From Microbacterium faecale (lineage in GTDB: Bacteria > Actinomycetota > Actinomycetes > Actinomycetales > Microbacteriaceae), in assembly GCF_014640975.1 (NCBI RefSeq), contig NZ_BMHO01000001.1, forward strand, positions 2,630,936 to 2,694,935: a DNA stretch of 64,000 nucleotides. Direction: 5' to 3'. The notes below the pieces were generated by a model that had not been told where the DNA came from, searched no databases, and worked only from the letters and a program-made list of their open reading frames with translations. This document shows, piece by piece, positions 26,357 to 35,248 of the stretch; position 1 is the stretch's first letter, and every line of letters begins with the position of its first letter. The translations under genes and the position numbers were made by a program.

Positions 26357-27100
26357 ATGAACGACATGCAGCAGGCGATGTCCGGTGGAAACATGAACAC
26401 TGTCATCCGTGATGGCGACACGGTCCGTCGCGTTGGCGGGCCGTGGACACCGACCGTGCACCGCTACCTGCGCTACCTCAAACGCGGAGGGATCGACTGG
26501 GCGCCGGAGCCGATCGGGTTCGATGGAACGCACGAGACGCTGAGCTTCATCGACGCGTTCGTTCCCGCGTATCCGCTGCCGAACTGGGTTTGGACGGATG
26601 CCGCGCTCGAGCAGGGTGCGCGGATGCTGCGCCAGCTGCACGATGCATCCATCGGCTTCCCGCTCGATGAGAGCACCTGGCAGTCGGCGACCAAGGTGCC
26701 CGTGGAGGTGATCTGCCACAACGATTTCTCCCCGCACAATCTCGCGTTCGACGACGGCATGATCGTCGGTGCGATCGACTTCGACATGTGCTCGCCCGGC
26801 CCGCGAATCTGGGACATCGCCTATTTCGCCACGCGCATGGTTCCGCTCACGGGCGAACCACCGGTCGGGGCGCCGACCGGGCGTGACGTGTCACGACGCA
26901 TCCAGTTGCTGATAGACGCTTACGGGTCGGATGCCGGGAGCATTCCTCTCACCGTCGACGCCGTCGTTCAGGTGGCGATCCGCCGGCTCTACCAGCTTGC
27001 CGACTTCTCACGCGCGAAAGCCGACGAACTGAGCAAGCCTGAGCTGCGCGACGAAGCCGACGAGTACGACCGTGACGCCGCGTTCCTGCTTCGGACGTGA
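26357..27100 (+). CDS. Aminoglycoside-phosphotransferase-like kinase
   Basis: The 247-residue APH-fold protein has the catalytic loop ICHNDFSPHNLAF (H-x-D-x4-N) and the metal-binding GAIDFDMCSPG. The N-terminal nucleotide-binding lobe is short. Members phosphorylate small molecules, not necessarily aminoglycosides, so resistance should not be assumed. It lies 13 bp after the regulator gene with AAGAGG as ribosome-binding site and is likely co-transcribed. Confidence 0.75.
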   Translation: MNDMQQAMSGGNMNTVIRDGDTVRRVGGPWTPTVHRYLRYLKRGGIDWAPEPIGFDGTHETLSFIDAFVPAYPLPNWVWTDAALEQGARMLRQLHDASIGFPLDESTWQSATKVPVEVICHNDFSPHNLAFDDGMIVGAIDFDMCSPGPRIWDIAYFATRMVPLTGEPPVGAPTGRDVSRRIQLLIDAYGSDAGSIPLTVDAVVQVAIRRLYQLADFSRAKADELSKPELRDEADEYDRDAAFLLRT

Positions 27101-27130
27101 CTATAGAATTCAGAGAATCAAAGGAGCAAC

Positions 27131-27541
27131 ATGCAAGCATCAGGGACCTTCACTGTAGAAGCGTTCTCCCCAGTCGACCCGCACATGGATACCGGGCCGG
27201 TGACTGCCACCTCCGTGGCGGTAATGAGAATGGAGAAGCAGTTCACGGGAGATGTCGCCGGACGCTCGGTGACGGTATTCACGTACGCTCTTGACGCGGC
27301 CACCGACGTCGGCGGGTATATCGCAATGGAGTCTTTCGAAGGCATGCTCGGCGGCCGGTCGGGCACATTCAACTTCTCACATTCGGCAACGACGGTCGGA
27401 AACGTCCGGAGTGACGAGTCGTTGGTCATTATCCCCTCGAGCGGCACTGGGGAGTTGACAGGAATCTCGGGCGGAGGCGGAATCGCAGTCGACGCGGATG
27501 GGACGCACCGCATTTGGTTCGACTATAAGCTCCCCGCCTGA
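27131..27541 (+). CDS. DUF3224 domain-containing protein
   Basis: The 136-residue protein spans one DUF3224 domain: an allene-oxide-cyclase-like beta barrel with FSPVDPHMD, EKQFTGDVAGRS, YIAMESFEGMLGGRSGTF and GTGELTGISGGGGI. The ATG at 27131 has AAGGAG 5 nt upstream. The family has unknown function and often travels with resistance or regulator genes. It is the last gene of this module. Confidence 0.85.
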   Translation: MQASGTFTVEAFSPVDPHMDTGPVTATSVAVMRMEKQFTGDVAGRSVTVFTYALDAATDVGGYIAMESFEGMLGGRSGTFNFSHSATTVGNVRSDESLVIIPSSGTGELTGISGGGGIAVDADGTHRIWFDYKLPA

Positions 27542-27603
27542 GCGGATCCGGACGGTAGTTGAGCAAAGCTGGTGCTCACGCCGAACGCAGAGACCCCGTG
27601 TCG

Positions 27604-27891
27604 TCAGGAGTCGTGCCCGATCGGTGAGAACCTGACCTTCTCGGCCGGGATACCATGGGCATGAGCATCAATGTTCCCGTCAGGATTCTGGGAAGCAGCG
27701 CACCCTTCGTCCCCAAACAGCTCTGCAAAGCGGTCCCGGAACGCTGGGGCTGAAGCCGCAAGGCATACCGCGGAGAGGTCCCTAAAACGCGGAAAAAGGT
27801 CCAGGAGACAAGCGACCTCCCCGGCCCGCACTGAATCGGCCTGACTTTCGTTCCGTTCTCGACGTGTACTGAGTTCGGGCCATAAGTCCAT
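27604..27891 (-). CDS. Hypothetical protein fragment
   Basis: This is a 95-residue frame with a protein-like C-terminal half (CLLDLFPRFRDLSAVCLAAS, FAELFGDEGCAAS, GNIDAHAHGIPAEKV). I do not recognise the family. Its 5' end runs into the integrase-remnant repeat, so it may be the 3' part of a gene cut by recombination, or a chance frame. Confidence 0.3.
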   Translation of the reverse strand: MDLWPELSTRRERNESQADSVRAGEVACLLDLFPRFRDLSAVCLAASAPAFRDRFAELFGDEGCAASQNPDGNIDAHAHGIPAEKVRFSPIGHDS

Positions 27892-28036
27892 CGAGACTAC
27901 CCGCGGCTACCTCCACCCCGACACCAGGCACCTCACCGACGCCGCCGCACGCGCCAACGCGTTCCTCGACAGACACGAAAACCCCGAGCGCGAAAGCCCC
28001 ACCACGTCCAGTCGAGCGATGGCACCTCGACGATGA
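27878..28036 (+). pseudogene. Tyrosine integrase 3'-end remnant (copy 2)
   Basis: Only the last 52 codons survive: GHKSIETTRGYLHPDTRHL ... ARANAFLDRHENPE, ending in RR and TGA at 28034-28036. The catalytic Tyr box is present, but the rest of the catalytic domain is gone. It is followed by a sequence, a hairpin and a tRNA 3' half, all repeated after copy 3. Confidence 0.75.
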
Positions 28037-28190
28037 AAGGCCGCCGATCGCGACCCAAAACGGACTGTAGGTCCCGGCCAGGTCCCGGCTCGTCACAACG
28101 GCCGAAACCGACGCGTCCCGGAAGGCATCAGTACCCGCGGTCGGGTGCTTCCATAAACCCCTCCGAAAAGGACAACAGAAACGACGAAGC

Positions 28191-28222
28191 CCAGGTGAGA
28201 AACCTGCTCTCACCTGGACTTT
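28191..28222 (+). terminator. Rho-independent terminator-like hairpin after integrase remnant 2
   Basis: CCAGGTGAGA at 28191-28200 pairs perfectly with TCTCACCTGG at 28208-28217 across a 7-nt loop, followed by ACTTTT. It is homologous to the hairpin at 34492-34520. Confidence 0.7.
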
Positions 28223-28227
28223 TCTGT

Positions 28228-28257
28228 CGGGATGACAGGATTTGAACCTGCGACCCC
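28228..28257 (-). repeat. Internal att site: tRNA-Pro 3' half
   Basis: This 30-bp segment is identical to the 3' part of the intact tRNA-Pro at 34529-34602 (acceptor strand, T-arm and start of variable region), then diverges. It marks the junction between two integrated elements placed in tandem. Confidence 0.75.
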
Positions 28258-28260
28258 CGG

Positions 28261-28561
28261 CACTGATCGAGACCATCTTCAACGATGGGGACGATACGCC
28301 GACGCCATAGTTTGCTGGGAGCACGTCACGGGCAGAGCCGCACCCACGCCCGCGCTCGTTGACGATAGGGTCGGACCACGCGCGACTCCTGAGTTCGTCG
28401 AATGGCTCATGGGACTCCCTCAGGGGTGGGTGACGGCTGAATCGCACAGCCTGAGGTCAAATCAGCAGGTCACAGCGCTGGGCAACGGTGTACTGGCACT
28501 ACAAGCTCACGCTGCACTCGAAGCTGTGGCTTTGAGCCAGCAGACGGTCCTTCAGTGCTGA
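28261..28561 (+). pseudogene. Phage-type DNA cytosine methyltransferase, C-terminal fragment
   Basis: The translated segment WGRYADAIVCWEHVTGR, then PEFVEWLMGLPQGWVTA and QVTALGNGVLALQAHAAL, follows the C-terminal order of actinophage C5-methyltransferase-like proteins (MGLPxGWVT and ALGNGVxxxQA). It begins at the att junction with the 5' part missing, and the stop is at 28559-28561. Family assignment is from motif memory. Confidence 0.6.
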
Positions 28562-28569
28562 CGAGCGCC

Positions 28570-29325
28570 CTACTTGCTCGCGATGAGTTTCTCCACCCCG
28601 TCGAGGATCATTCGCAATCCGAACTGGAATTGCAGTTCACCGTCCACTGCGGAGTCGTACTGCGCTCCCGATGCGGCTCCAATCCGTGTTGCATTCGGGA
28701 ATCGCTTCTCATCGATCAGCGCGGCGAGGAGGGGGCCTGCCGTGGTCCACCAGTCATGGTCGTCGCTTCCGGTCTTCTCAGCCGTCTCTGCCACGCCGAG
28801 GAGAACCCTGGCCGCTGCTTTGACGTGATCGAGTACGAGCGCGAGGATTTGGTCGATTTCCACGTCACTCAGCCCTATTCCGACCAACGGGGCGAGTTCT
28901 AGGTCGTACTTGGCAGTCGTGCCGGGGCCGAGTGGAGGTCTGGTTGTGTCGATCCCGAGGAGCCATGGGTGCTGTGAGAACAACTGCCAATTCTGGGCAG
29001 CAATCTCCTCTATCGCCGAGCGCCATCCGTTTGTGGCGTCCGGTCTTGTAGCCGAGTCGTAGACGCCGCCATTGACGTGATCGACCATGAGATCGATCAG
29101 TTCGCCCTTTCCGGGGACGCGCTGGTAAAGAGACATGACGCCCACGCCCACGCTGCCAGCGATCTTGCGCATCGATAGCTTGTCGATTCCGATCTCTGTC
29201 GCGACGTTGATCGCGGCCTCCACGATCGCGTCGAGGGTCAGATTCGATCTTCCTGTCTTCGGGTTGGTGCGCCAGAGCAGCGCGATGCTCTGTAGTGGGT
29301 CCCCGGTTCCTGTGCGCTCAGTCAC
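28570..29325 (-). CDS. TetR-family regulator of the DrrAB-type exporter
   Basis: The 251-residue protein has a TetR helix-turn-helix (AINVATEIGIDKLSMRKIAG, VGVGVMSLYQRVPGKGEL) and a C-terminal domain of the TetR_C type seen beside drug exporters. A GTG at 29325 has AGGAGG 8 nt upstream and is preferred to an upstream start at 29367. It is divergent from the exporter genes; a perfect dyad at 29380-29400 lies between them. It probably represses the exporter until drug binds. Confidence 0.88.
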   Translation of the reverse strand: MTERTGTGDPLQSIALLWRTNPKTGRSNLTLDAIVEAAINVATEIGIDKLSMRKIAGSVGVGVMSLYQRVPGKGELIDLMVDHVNGGVYDSATRPDATNGWRSAIEEIAAQNWQLFSQHPWLLGIDTTRPPLGPGTTAKYDLELAPLVGIGLSDVEIDQILALVLDHVKAAARVLLGVAETAEKTGSDDHDWWTTAGPLLAALIDEKRFPNATRIGAASGAQYDSAVDGELQFQFGLRMILDGVEKLIASK

Positions 29326-29379
29326 CTCGGCCACCTCCTGCGATCGGCGGGAATAGTTCTTGTCCATACTATGTTACGG

Positions 29380-29400
29380 TACACTGTACGGAACAGTGTA
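29380..29400. promoter_or_regulatory. Palindromic TetR operator
   Basis: TACACTGT at 29380-29387 and ACAGTGTA at 29393-29400 form a perfect 8-bp dyad with a 5-bp spacer, about 55 bp from the tetR GTG and 18 bp before the ATPase GTG. Position and symmetry fit the binding site of the divergent TetR protein. Confidence 0.75.
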
Positions 29401-29417
29401 TAGATAGGGGTTTGTCT

Positions 29418-30374
29418 GTGAGACCAGTGATAGAAGCCGAGGGCGTGAGCAAGGTCTACCGGTCGCGCGACGGCGAGAGCGGCCTGCGCGAGCTGAGCCT
29501 GCATGCAAACCAAGGCGAGGTCTTGGCGCTTCTCGGACCCAACGGTGCAGGGAAGACAACGGCAGTCAAAGGGCTCTCCACGCTTGTATCCTTCGACCGA
29601 GGAACGGCACGGGTCGGTGGGCACGACGTATCCACCGAGGCGGCTCGCGTGCGGGAACGCATTGGGCTCGTAGGGCAGTACGCCGCCGTGGACGAGCAGC
29701 TCACCGCAGGACAGAACCTTCGCTTCTTCGGGCGACTCCGAGGGCTGGGGCGTCGGGTGGCGGGACAACGCGCTGACGAGTTGATCGCGGAGTTCGGCCT
29801 GAGCGAAGCGCAGAATCGGGCCGTTAGCAGCTTCTCTGGCGGGATGCGCCGCCGGCTGGACCTCGCGACCAGCCTTGTCGTTCCGCCTCAAGTTCTCTTC
29901 GTGGACGAGCCAACAACCGGGCTCGATCCCGCAGCGCGTCAAGACCTATGGGAGTCACTGCGAGCACTGGTCCGCGGCGGCACCACGATCCTGTTGACGA
30001 CCCAGTACCTCGAAGAGGCCGACCAGCTCGCTGATCGGATCGTCCTACTTGCCCGCGGCAGGGTCGCAGCGCAGGGCACTCCGAACGAACTCAAGACGCT
30101 GGTCGGACCTCCCGTCGTTCAGGCCATTTTTGAAACCGCCGACGACGCCAAAAGATCGCTGGGCGTTCTGAGTCGTATCTCCGCTGAATCGCACCTGGAT
30201 GAGAACACGACCACTGTCACGTTGCCGAGCGCATCGGCGACAGTTTTGGGTGAGGTTATCGCTGAGCTGGCATCCGCTGGGATCCCACCAGCCGAAGTGA
30301 CGCTCCGGAGGCCGTCGCTCGATGAGGTCTTCCTGGCACTGACCGGCGACCACGGTGACACCGAGGAGAACTGA
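29418..30374 (+). CDS. Daunorubicin-resistance-type (DrrA) ABC exporter ATPase
   Basis: The 318-residue ATPase has Walker A GPNGAGKTTA, signature FSGGMRRRLDLATSL, Walker B VLFVDEPTTGLDP and the TTQYLEEADQLADRI H-loop block. The C-terminal extension (about 225-318, ending RRPSLDEVFLALTGD) is the DrrA-specific tail. The GTG at 29418 has GGGG upstream; the open frame further left overlaps the operator. It forms an exporter with the permease 3 bp downstream. Confidence 0.9.
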   Translation: MRPVIEAEGVSKVYRSRDGESGLRELSLHANQGEVLALLGPNGAGKTTAVKGLSTLVSFDRGTARVGGHDVSTEAARVRERIGLVGQYAAVDEQLTAGQNLRFFGRLRGLGRRVAGQRADELIAEFGLSEAQNRAVSSFSGGMRRRLDLATSLVVPPQVLFVDEPTTGLDPAARQDLWESLRALVRGGTTILLTTQYLEEADQLADRIVLLARGRVAAQGTPNELKTLVGPPVVQAIFETADDAKRSLGVLSRISAESHLDENTTTVTLPSASATVLGEVIAELASAGIPPAEVTLRRPSLDEVFLALTGDHGDTEEN

Positions 30375-30376
30375 CG

Positions 30377-31198
30377 ATGACAACGAATTCCGCAACGATG
30401 CACACCGAAGTACCTGCTCCCAACCTCTTGTCCGCGTCGTGGATCATCGCCGGACGGACCGTAGGTTCATGGCACCGCCAGATCGGCGCAACAGCCACGG
30501 TTTGGCTCTTTCCAGTGTTCACAACCCTGCTCTTCCTCGGCTTGTTCGGCGGAGCGATCGATGTCCCAGATGGCTCGACATACGTGGACTTCTTGGTCCC
30601 CGGAATGTTGGCCGTCACCATGCTGTTCGGCCTGGAGACGACAACACTCTCCGCAGCAGCTGACGCCACCCGAGGCATCAATGATCGCCTACGTTCCTAT
30701 CCCATCAGCGGCATAGCGATCGTGTTCGGCCGCGCACTTGCGGATCTGCTCAGTTCGCTCATCAGTCTGGCTTTGATGGTGGCCTTCGCGTTCGCGATTG
30801 GGTGGCGTCCCGACCTCAGCATCGATCGAGTGCTGCTGGCACTCGCGCTGCTGCTGCTGCTAAGGTTCGCTCTCCTGTGGTTCGGCATCTTCATCGGTTA
30901 CGGCGCCAAGTCCGTCGAGTCAGTCGCCTACATTCAGATCCTCACATGGCCCGTGGCCTTCCTGTCGAGCGTCTTCGTCAATCCGGCCACCATGCCCACC
31001 TGGCTCGGTGCAGTCGTCGAGTTCAATCCGATCTCAGCAACGGCGACCGCAGTACGTCAGCTCCTCGGCGGTAGGCATTGGGAGGCGCTGAGCTTTGCAG
31101 GAGAACACGCGTTGGCCCTCGCTATCGGATGGCCCGTGCTGCTCACCCTGGTCTACCTTCCGCTGACCGCGCGCAGGTTCCGGCGCGGAGGCAAGTGA
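30377..31198 (+). CDS. DrrB-type ABC-2 exporter permease
   Basis: The 273-residue permease has six predicted helices, a central VDFLVPGMLAVTMLFG segment and the C-terminal SSVFVNPATMPTWLGAVVEF loop followed by NPISATATAVRQLLGG, all typical of DrrB-like proteins. It starts 3 bp after the ATPase stop. It probably exports a hydrophobic or antibiotic compound; which one cannot be told from sequence. Confidence 0.88.
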   Translation: MTTNSATMHTEVPAPNLLSASWIIAGRTVGSWHRQIGATATVWLFPVFTTLLFLGLFGGAIDVPDGSTYVDFLVPGMLAVTMLFGLETTTLSAAADATRGINDRLRSYPISGIAIVFGRALADLLSSLISLALMVAFAFAIGWRPDLSIDRVLLALALLLLLRFALLWFGIFIGYGAKSVESVAYIQILTWPVAFLSSVFVNPATMPTWLGAVVEFNPISATATAVRQLLGGRHWEALSFAGEHALALAIGWPVLLTLVYLPLTARRFRRGGK

Positions 31199-31239
31199 AG
31201 GACCTCCTTCGGCTGTGAAGCGCATAGCCACCCTCCCGC

Positions 31240-31273
31240 CGCCGGAGTTCGGCGTATTCGCTGGACTCCGGCG
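31240..31273. promoter_or_regulatory. Inverted repeat upstream of the HelD-like gene
   Basis: CGCCGGAGT at 31240-31248 pairs perfectly with ACTCCGGCG at 31265-31273 across a 16-nt loop, in the 275-bp gap between the exporter and the helicase start. It could be a terminator stem without a T-tract, an operator or a leader hairpin. The rest of the gap shows no gene. Confidence 0.35.
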
Positions 31274-31473
31274 CACGGTGACATGCGAAACAGCAGATCG
31301 AGCTTCCGAGAACGTTGAGGAGGGCGACATAAGACCCGCCGACGCGCACGTTCGGGGAGCATATTCAGGCGATGACAGCGATAGTTCGAGGCCATGTTTT
31401 GACGCAAAGATCAACGTTGTCTTTGCCGATTTGAGTCTTCATAGTGGACGTCGGTCAAGGGAAGACGAGGGGT

Positions 31474-33555
31474 ATGAGCAACCAGTTTGATAAGGCAGGA
31501 CAGGTCGACGAAGAGCAGCATTTGGTGGGGGTGATGTATGCGCGGCTCGATGAAGAAGTGGCTGTGAAGCTCGCCACGCGGGAGCGCGTGCTGGCCCGGC
31601 CGATCGAGGACCCGAGCGACCGATATGCAAAGGACATCGAGACCGCGCATCTGAACGAGGGAATCGGTCGGTTGCGGTCGGCGGAGCATTCTTTGTGCTT
31701 CGGACGTATCGATTCCACCGAAGGTGACGCTTTTCATATTGGCCGGGTGAGTTTGCGCACCGACGACGGAAACCTCCTGCTGATTGATTGGCGGGCAGAG
31801 GCCGCCCGCCCGTTCTATTCGGCGACGATGGCCGCTCCGATGGGGGTGCGCCGCCGCCGACATCTGCGTCTCGACGGGCGTCGAGTGATTGATGTCAATG
31901 ACGAGATCCTTGACGGCACTTCCCCAAGAGAGGGAGACCTCGTCGGCGACAGCCCCCTGGTGGCTGCCCTGAGCGCTGCCCGAACGGGAAAGATGCACGA
32001 GGCCGCCGCGACGCTGCAGACCGAGCAGGACGAGATCGTCCGCTCCGATCATCGGGGAATCATGGTCGTCGACGGCGGACCCGGTACCGGTAAGACGATT
32101 GTGGCGCTGCACCGCGCCGCTTACGTCCTGTACGCATTCGAGTCCATCGCTGAGCGCGGCGTGCTGGTCTTCGGACCGAACCAGCGGTTCCTCACCTACA
32201 TCTCCGACGTGCTGCCCTCCCTCGGCGAGAACGACGTGCAACTGGCGACGATGCCCGACCTCGTCGGCGCACAAGCCACACGAAGCGAACCGGACGCAGT
32301 GGCACGCATCAAGGGCCGCGCCCTCATCGCCGAGGGCCTCGCCCGCTGGGTGCAGCGCCATCAGCCGCACGGTGTGGCGCTGGAGCTGAAAACCTCACAC
32401 GACACGGTCGTCCTCGACGCATCGATTGTCGATGCCGCTCGCAGACAGGCGTTGCAGGGCGATACCGGTCACAACCGTGGCCGTGAACTCTTCATCGAGT
32501 ACATCGTCGATGATCTCGTAAACGAACTCGAACACCGCACCACCAAGGAACTCGACGACTTCGAGGAAGAGATCGAGACCCTGCTGGGTACCAACCTCGA
32601 CCGATACGGCCCCCGAGATCACCACAACACCACGGAAGCATCCGACGGACTCGACATCGACTGGGACAGCATCCGCGACGACCTCCTCGACGACCCCGCC
32701 ATCGACCAGGCAGTCACCCGCGTCTGGCCCCGCCTCGACGCCGTCGATGCGGTCCGCCGTTTCCTGAACGACCACGACACGCTCACGGCCGTCCTTCCCG
32801 ACGTCTCTGAGGACGAGGTGGCGCTGATGACGTCAGGCACGGTGGGTGGGTGGAGTCACGCTGACCTCGCGCTCCTCGATGAAGCACACGCCCTGATCGA
32901 CGGCGTCCCGGAGAGCATCTACGGGCACATCGTGGTCGATGAGGCGCAGCAGCTCTCTGAGATGCAGTGGCGCATGCTGATGCGTCGCTGCCCCGGCAAG
33001 TCCATGACGATTGTCGGAGACCTCGCCCAAGCAGGGCCCACGACGACCATCAGGTTCTGGGATGACGCACTGGCCCCGTTCGTGCGAGACCGGTTCATTC
33101 ATCGCCGCCTCACCATCAACTACCGCACCACCGCTGAGATCCTCGAATCCACCCGGCCACTGCTCGCTCAGATCGCGCCCGACCAGGAACTCTCCGAATC
33201 CATCCGGCACGGCGAACAACCACGCACCCTCACTACGAGCGAAGAGCACCTCACCAGCCAGGTGGCGGACCTGATCGGTGAACTCGCGCGGGATCATCCG
33301 CACGAGCTGATCGGCGTCGTTGCGACCACCGAACGCGCCCTCACACTGGAGAGCGTCGAGCGGGCCAGCACGGCCACGATCGTTCCCGCGCCAGACGCAC
33401 GCGGTCTGGAGTTCGACACCGTCGTCATCATCGACCCCACCGGGATCGAGGCCGCGAGCGAAGCAGGCATGCGCGACCTCTACGTCGCCCAAACCCGAGC
33501 AACCAAACACCTCGCAAGCGTCCTCCTCGACGGAACCAGGAATGAGGCGGTGTGA
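31474..33555 (+). CDS. HelD/UvrD-like superfamily 1 helicase (RNA polymerase-associated type)
   Basis: The 693-residue protein has a coiled-coil-like N-terminal arm (about residues 1-70), a domain with LLLIDWRAEAARPFYSAT, Walker A GGPGTGKT near residue 202, DEAQQLSEMQW (Walker B/motif II), motif III VGDLAQAGP, motif IV NYRTTAEI and a C-terminal UvrD-like part (LYVAQTRATKHL). This is the layout of HelD, which releases stalled RNA polymerase and in some actinobacteria (HelR) protects it from rifamycins. The ATG at 31474 follows GAGGGG closely. It lies beside a drug exporter in the island, so it may protect against an RNA-polymerase-targeting drug. Confidence 0.85.
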   Translation: MSNQFDKAGQVDEEQHLVGVMYARLDEEVAVKLATRERVLARPIEDPSDRYAKDIETAHLNEGIGRLRSAEHSLCFGRIDSTEGDAFHIGRVSLRTDDGNLLLIDWRAEAARPFYSATMAAPMGVRRRRHLRLDGRRVIDVNDEILDGTSPREGDLVGDSPLVAALSAARTGKMHEAAATLQTEQDEIVRSDHRGIMVVDGGPGTGKTIVALHRAAYVLYAFESIAERGVLVFGPNQRFLTYISDVLPSLGENDVQLATMPDLVGAQATRSEPDAVARIKGRALIAEGLARWVQRHQPHGVALELKTSHDTVVLDASIVDAARRQALQGDTGHNRGRELFIEYIVDDLVNELEHRTTKELDDFEEEIETLLGTNLDRYGPRDHHNTTEASDGLDIDWDSIRDDLLDDPAIDQAVTRVWPRLDAVDAVRRFLNDHDTLTAVLPDVSEDEVALMTSGTVGGWSHADLALLDEAHALIDGVPESIYGHIVVDEAQQLSEMQWRMLMRRCPGKSMTIVGDLAQAGPTTTIRFWDDALAPFVRDRFIHRRLTINYRTTAEILESTRPLLAQIAPDQELSESIRHGEQPRTLTTSEEHLTSQVADLIGELARDHPHELIGVVATTERALTLESVERASTATIVPAPDARGLEFDTVVIIDPTGIEAASEAGMRDLYVAQTRATKHLASVLLDGTRNEAV

Positions 33556-33665
33556 GCCGGGACCGAGAAAAGCCGTCCTGGGAGGTAGCTGCCACTTTCC
33601 AGGACAGCTTCGACGGGACGAGAATCATCGCCCGCCGCTGGCCGAGATCGCAATGAGACTCGGTC

Positions 33666-34113
33666 GTGACTCAAGCAACGACGAAGGAGACACCCCCTCG
33701 CAATGAGGACTACTCGCCGATCACTGCGAGGACACGTTCGCTCCATAGAGCGAAACCGCCTCACGCCTTTGATTGCGCACAGCTCGCGGTGTTGCGTTCA
33801 GGGGCCGCGATCCTGTTCGGCGAGTTCGGCCACCGTTACCTCAATCGCGGCGACGCTGTGCTGATCACGCCCTTTCACCTTGGTTGGCGTCGAGCCGGAG
33901 CCATGGGTCACAATGACCACGCTCTATGTCGACAACGATTATCTGATTGACCAGGTTTTCTGGCAGTACGCCACTGTGTTCTCTGACCGCCTCGACACCC
34001 AGAGATTCCTCGATGCCCGAACCCCGGACCCTGCCCGCGTGATCCGCCTGGGTGAGGAGAAGGTCGGTCTGCTGATGCCCTGGCTCGATGAACTCGCAAT
34101 CCTCAGCACAAAC
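33666..34113 (+). pseudogene. AraC-type regulator N-terminal remnant, frameshifted and truncated
   Basis: From a GTG at 33666, ARTRSLHRAKPPHAFDCAQL and GAAILFGEFGHRYLNRGDAV read in one frame. After one extra T near 33875 the sequence continues in the next frame as TLVGVEPEPWVTMTTLYVDN, DYLIDQVFWQY and LGEEKVGLLMPWLDELAI. This is the cupin-like N-terminal half of an AraC-family regulator. The DNA-binding half is lost where the integrase remnant begins. The 110 bp between the helicase stop and this start show nothing else. Confidence 0.6.
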
Positions 34114-34188
34114 GGGCACCGGCGCGACCTGGATGGGCCGACGCAGGCATCCCCCTGCACGTGCCGCAATGCATCGTCGGGCACAAAT

Positions 34189-34689
<501 letters not shown>

Positions 34690-34770
34690 AGTTGTCGTCG
34701 CCGCGCAGGCAACTCCGAAAGTCTACCCGAGGTCACAAAGCGCGGCGAATCGCTCGCGGGGCCGGGCGCG

Positions 34771-35184
34771 TCAGTTCGCGCGCCGCAGCCGGACGACTGG
34801 GATGACGCGATCCGTGCCGCGCTGATACTGCGCGAACCCGTCACTCATCGCTTCAAAACGCGCCCACGCCGAATCGCGCTCATCGCCCTGCAGAACGTCA
34901 GCTCGGACGGCGACCGCTCCCTCGTCGGGATCCTCGATGGACACGTCAGGGTGTGCGACGAGATTGTGGAACCAAGCTGGGTTCGTCGGCGCACCGCCCT
35001 TCGAGGCGGCGAGGAACCATTCCCCGTCAGCGGGACGGACTGCGGCCAGCGGCGTCACCCGCTCGGCGCCGGTCCTCGCACCGACGTGGTGCAGCAGCAC
35101 GAGGCTGCGACCGAAACCCATGGTCTGAACGGTGCCGCCGTTGGCGCGAAACTCGTCGATGATCTTCTGGTTCCAATCGGCCAT
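34771..35184 (-). CDS. Deazaflavin (F420)-dependent nitroreductase-family protein
   Basis: The 137-residue protein of the DDN-like split-barrel family has MGFGRSLVLLHHVGARTG, RVTPLAAVRPADGEWFLAAS, GGAPTNPAWFHNLVAHPDV and a C-terminal RVIPVVRLRR. These are the cofactor-binding blocks of F420H2-dependent reductases. It is cytoplasmic with unknown substrate. It is convergent with the orphan tRNA half and is the first chromosomal gene right of the island. Confidence 0.85.
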   Translation of the reverse strand: MADWNQKIIDEFRANGGTVQTMGFGRSLVLLHHVGARTGAERVTPLAAVRPADGEWFLAASKGGAPTNPAWFHNLVAHPDVSIEDPDEGAVAVRADVLQGDERDSAWARFEAMSDGFAQYQRGTDRVIPVVRLRRAN

Positions 35185-35248
35185 TTCTCGATCATGACAT
35201 GATGCCGGACGTCTAGCGCGAAAGATCGATGATTCCTAGGCTGTCCTC

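Larger units (their letters stand above)
27884..28257. repeat. Long direct repeat, copy A (integrase tail + terminator + tRNA 3' half)
   Basis: About 370 bp here repeat at 34189-34558 in the same order and orientation, close to 90 percent identical by eye. The repeat covers the end of an integrase gene, a phrase ending in AGGTCCCGG, a strong hairpin and the tRNA-Pro 3' half. Recombination between the copies would delete about 6.3 kb of cargo. Confidence 0.85.

Noticed and set aside
26357..27100. Aminoglycoside resistance gene
   Set aside because: The APH fold is clear, but the family is broad. Nothing in the sequence or neighbours points to aminoglycosides.
31199..31473. Rifamycin-associated element upstream of the HelD-like gene
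   Set aside because: The known 19-bp inverted repeat with GC-rich ends and TT/AA core is not present; only an unrelated stem was found.
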